Source: DATNBU01 sp964476185
GTDB lineage: Bacteria > Desulfobacterota > Binatia > UBA1149 > CAITLU01
Reading direction: 5' to 3'
Assembly (NCBI GenBank): GCA_964476185.1
Contig: CAYYZO010000094.1
Location: 1 to 15,916, forward strand
DNA length: 15,916 bases
Below, piece by piece: positions 15,149 to 15,916 of the stretch (its first letter is position 1; the number at the start of each line of letters is the position of its first letter). The notes below the pieces were generated by a model. It did not search any database and was not told the origin of the DNA. It worked only from the letters and a program-made list of their open reading frames with translations. A program made the translations under genes and the position numbers.

Positions 15149-15916
15149 TCAGGAGCTGCAGCTGAGCATGGAGCAGCCGACTTTCGTGCGGGCCCAGTCG
15201 GGGCGCCTGGCGGCGAAGCGGTCGAGGCCGGGGCGCTCGGTGTACGGGTCGCGCAGCACCTCGAGCAGCTCGTGCACGAGCGAGAGGTCGCCTTCGGTAG
15301 CGAGGTCGATCGCTTCCTGCGCGAGGTAGTTGCGCAGCACGTAGCGCGGGTTCGCGGCGTTCATCGCGCGACGCCGTCCTTCGTCGCCGCGCGGGTCGCG
15401 CTGGACGCGCGCGGCCCAGCGCTTCAGCCACTCCGTCCATCCGGCTTCGGAGTCCGCGCGCAGCCGCTCGTCGTAGAACGCCTCGGCGAGCAGGCCGACG
15501 TCCGGCGCGGCCGGGTCGACGAGCGCGAGCGACCGGAAGAAGATCGTCATGTCGACTTCCGCGTGGTGCATCAGCGTCCAGGCGGCGCCGATCAGCTCGT
15601 CGTCGCCGCTCCCGACGCCGTCCAGGCCGAACTTCTCGCGCATCATCCGGTCGGACTCGCCGCGATAACGCTCCTTGTACAGCTCGAGTCCCGCCTTCAG
15701 GTCGTCGAGCGACGCGAAGGCCGGCGCCAGCGCGTTCGCGAGGCACGCGAGGTTCCACAGCGCGACCGACGGCTGGCGGCCGAACGCATAGCGGTGCGTG
15801 GACGCGTCGGTCGTGTTCGGGGTCCAGCCCGGATCGACGTTGTCGGTCCAGCCGTAGGGGCCGTAGTCGATCGTCAGGCCGAGGATCGACATGTTGTCGG
15901 TGTTCATCACGCCGTG
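15149..15916 (-). CDS. selO: SelO/YdiU-family protein adenylyltransferase, C-terminal part (5' end outside window)
   Basis: SelO pseudokinases transfer AMP from ATP to protein Ser/Thr/Tyr residues and are linked to redox stress. The 255 residues present begin in the active-site region with HGVMNTDNMSILGLTIDYGP. D7 and N8 of this fragment, and D17 ten residues after D7, match in spacing the catalytic Asp and metal-binding Asn/Asp known in the family (D252/N253/D262 in Pseudomonas syringae SelO). Downstream are the usual GRQPSVALWNLACLANAL helix, NPRYVLRNYLAQEAI, and the C-terminal end GCSMLSCSS. In several SelO proteins the near-terminal Cys (Sec in animals) is redox active. Full-length members have roughly 480-520 residues, so about half is here; the frame stays open to the window edge. 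It is convergent with the GH94 operon across the long hairpin and not functionally linked to it by position. Confidence 0.92.
   Translation of the reverse strand, partial: HGVMNTDNMSILGLTIDYGPYGWTDNVDPGWTPNTTDASTHRYAFGRQPSVALWNLACLANALAPAFASLDDLKAGLELYKERYRGESDRMMREKFGLDGVGSGDDELIGAAWTLMHHAEVDMTIFFRSLALVDPAAPDVGLLAEAFYDERLRADSEAGWTEWLKRWAARVQRDPRGDEGRRRAMNAANPRYVLRNYLAQEAIDLATEGDLSLVHELLEVLRDPYTERPGLDRFAARRPDWARTKVGCSMLSCSS

Noticed and set aside
1..15916. CRISPR arrays, tRNA or rRNA genes, integrase or transposase genes.
   Set aside because: None was recognised on either strand by reading; no spaced direct repeats, cloverleaf-type sequence or recombinase motifs were seen.

Overview
The window is a very GC-rich stretch with coding on both strands. 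It looks like part of a metagenome-assembled genome from a free-living bacterium. The first large gene encodes a secreted cysteine-rich protein ending in a dockerin-like pair of calcium loops with 'ATDA..ILR..VG' helices. From memory, such proteins are common in Myxococcota and Candidatus Binatia-like genomes. That placement is an inference, because no rRNA or other marker gene is present.

Layout. (1) 1-54 is the 3' tail of an unknown rightward gene. (2) 73-1881 (minus) is the secreted Cys-rich/dockerin-like protein. (3) 2091-2678 (plus) is an AlkB-type DNA/RNA dealkylase, convergent with a GNAT-fold acetyltransferase at 2778-3563 (minus). Short tandem repeats that can form hairpins lie between them. 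(4) 3701-4407 is a compact two-gene module: a 64-residue DUF4160-like protein overlapping by 4 bases a 171-residue protein with a C-terminal helix-turn-helix. An 18-bp inverted repeat precedes it and is a good operator candidate. This resembles a toxin-antitoxin-type arrangement. (5) 4476-15033 is the core of the window: five rightward genes in tight or overlapping order. They encode a lipoprotein sugar-binding protein, a MalF-type permease, a MalG-type permease, a 1107-residue exported protein (discoidin/CBM32-like plus an (alpha/alpha)6-type catalytic region), and a ~1329-residue cytosolic GH94 protein. The GH94 protein resembles the C-terminal phosphorylase half of cyclic beta-1,2-glucan synthase but lacks the glycosyltransferase part. 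(6) A long, nearly perfect hairpin at 15033-15126 separates this operon from (7) a convergent, truncated SelO/YdiU protein AMPylase gene at 15149-15916 (minus).

How the parts fit. The operon reads as a carbohydrate uptake pathway. The exported enzyme would trim a glucan outside the inner membrane, the ABC importer would bring in oligosaccharides, and the cytosolic GH94 enzyme would cleave them by phosphorolysis to sugar 1-phosphate. Because the GH94 part resembles the beta-1,2-glucan branch (NdvB C-terminus and 1,2-beta-oligoglucan phosphorylases), beta-1,2-glucan is the leading substrate guess. It is not shown by the sequence. No importer ATPase is encoded here.

Assembly caution. The 100 Ns at 11514-11613 are flanked by two identical 55-bp copies (11459-11513 and 11614-11668). 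Removing the Ns and one copy gives a single uninterrupted reading frame of 3990 bases, so the GH94 gene is almost certainly intact and the gap is an unmerged contig overlap. Most other long open frames, especially those antisense to the operon, are GC-driven shadows.
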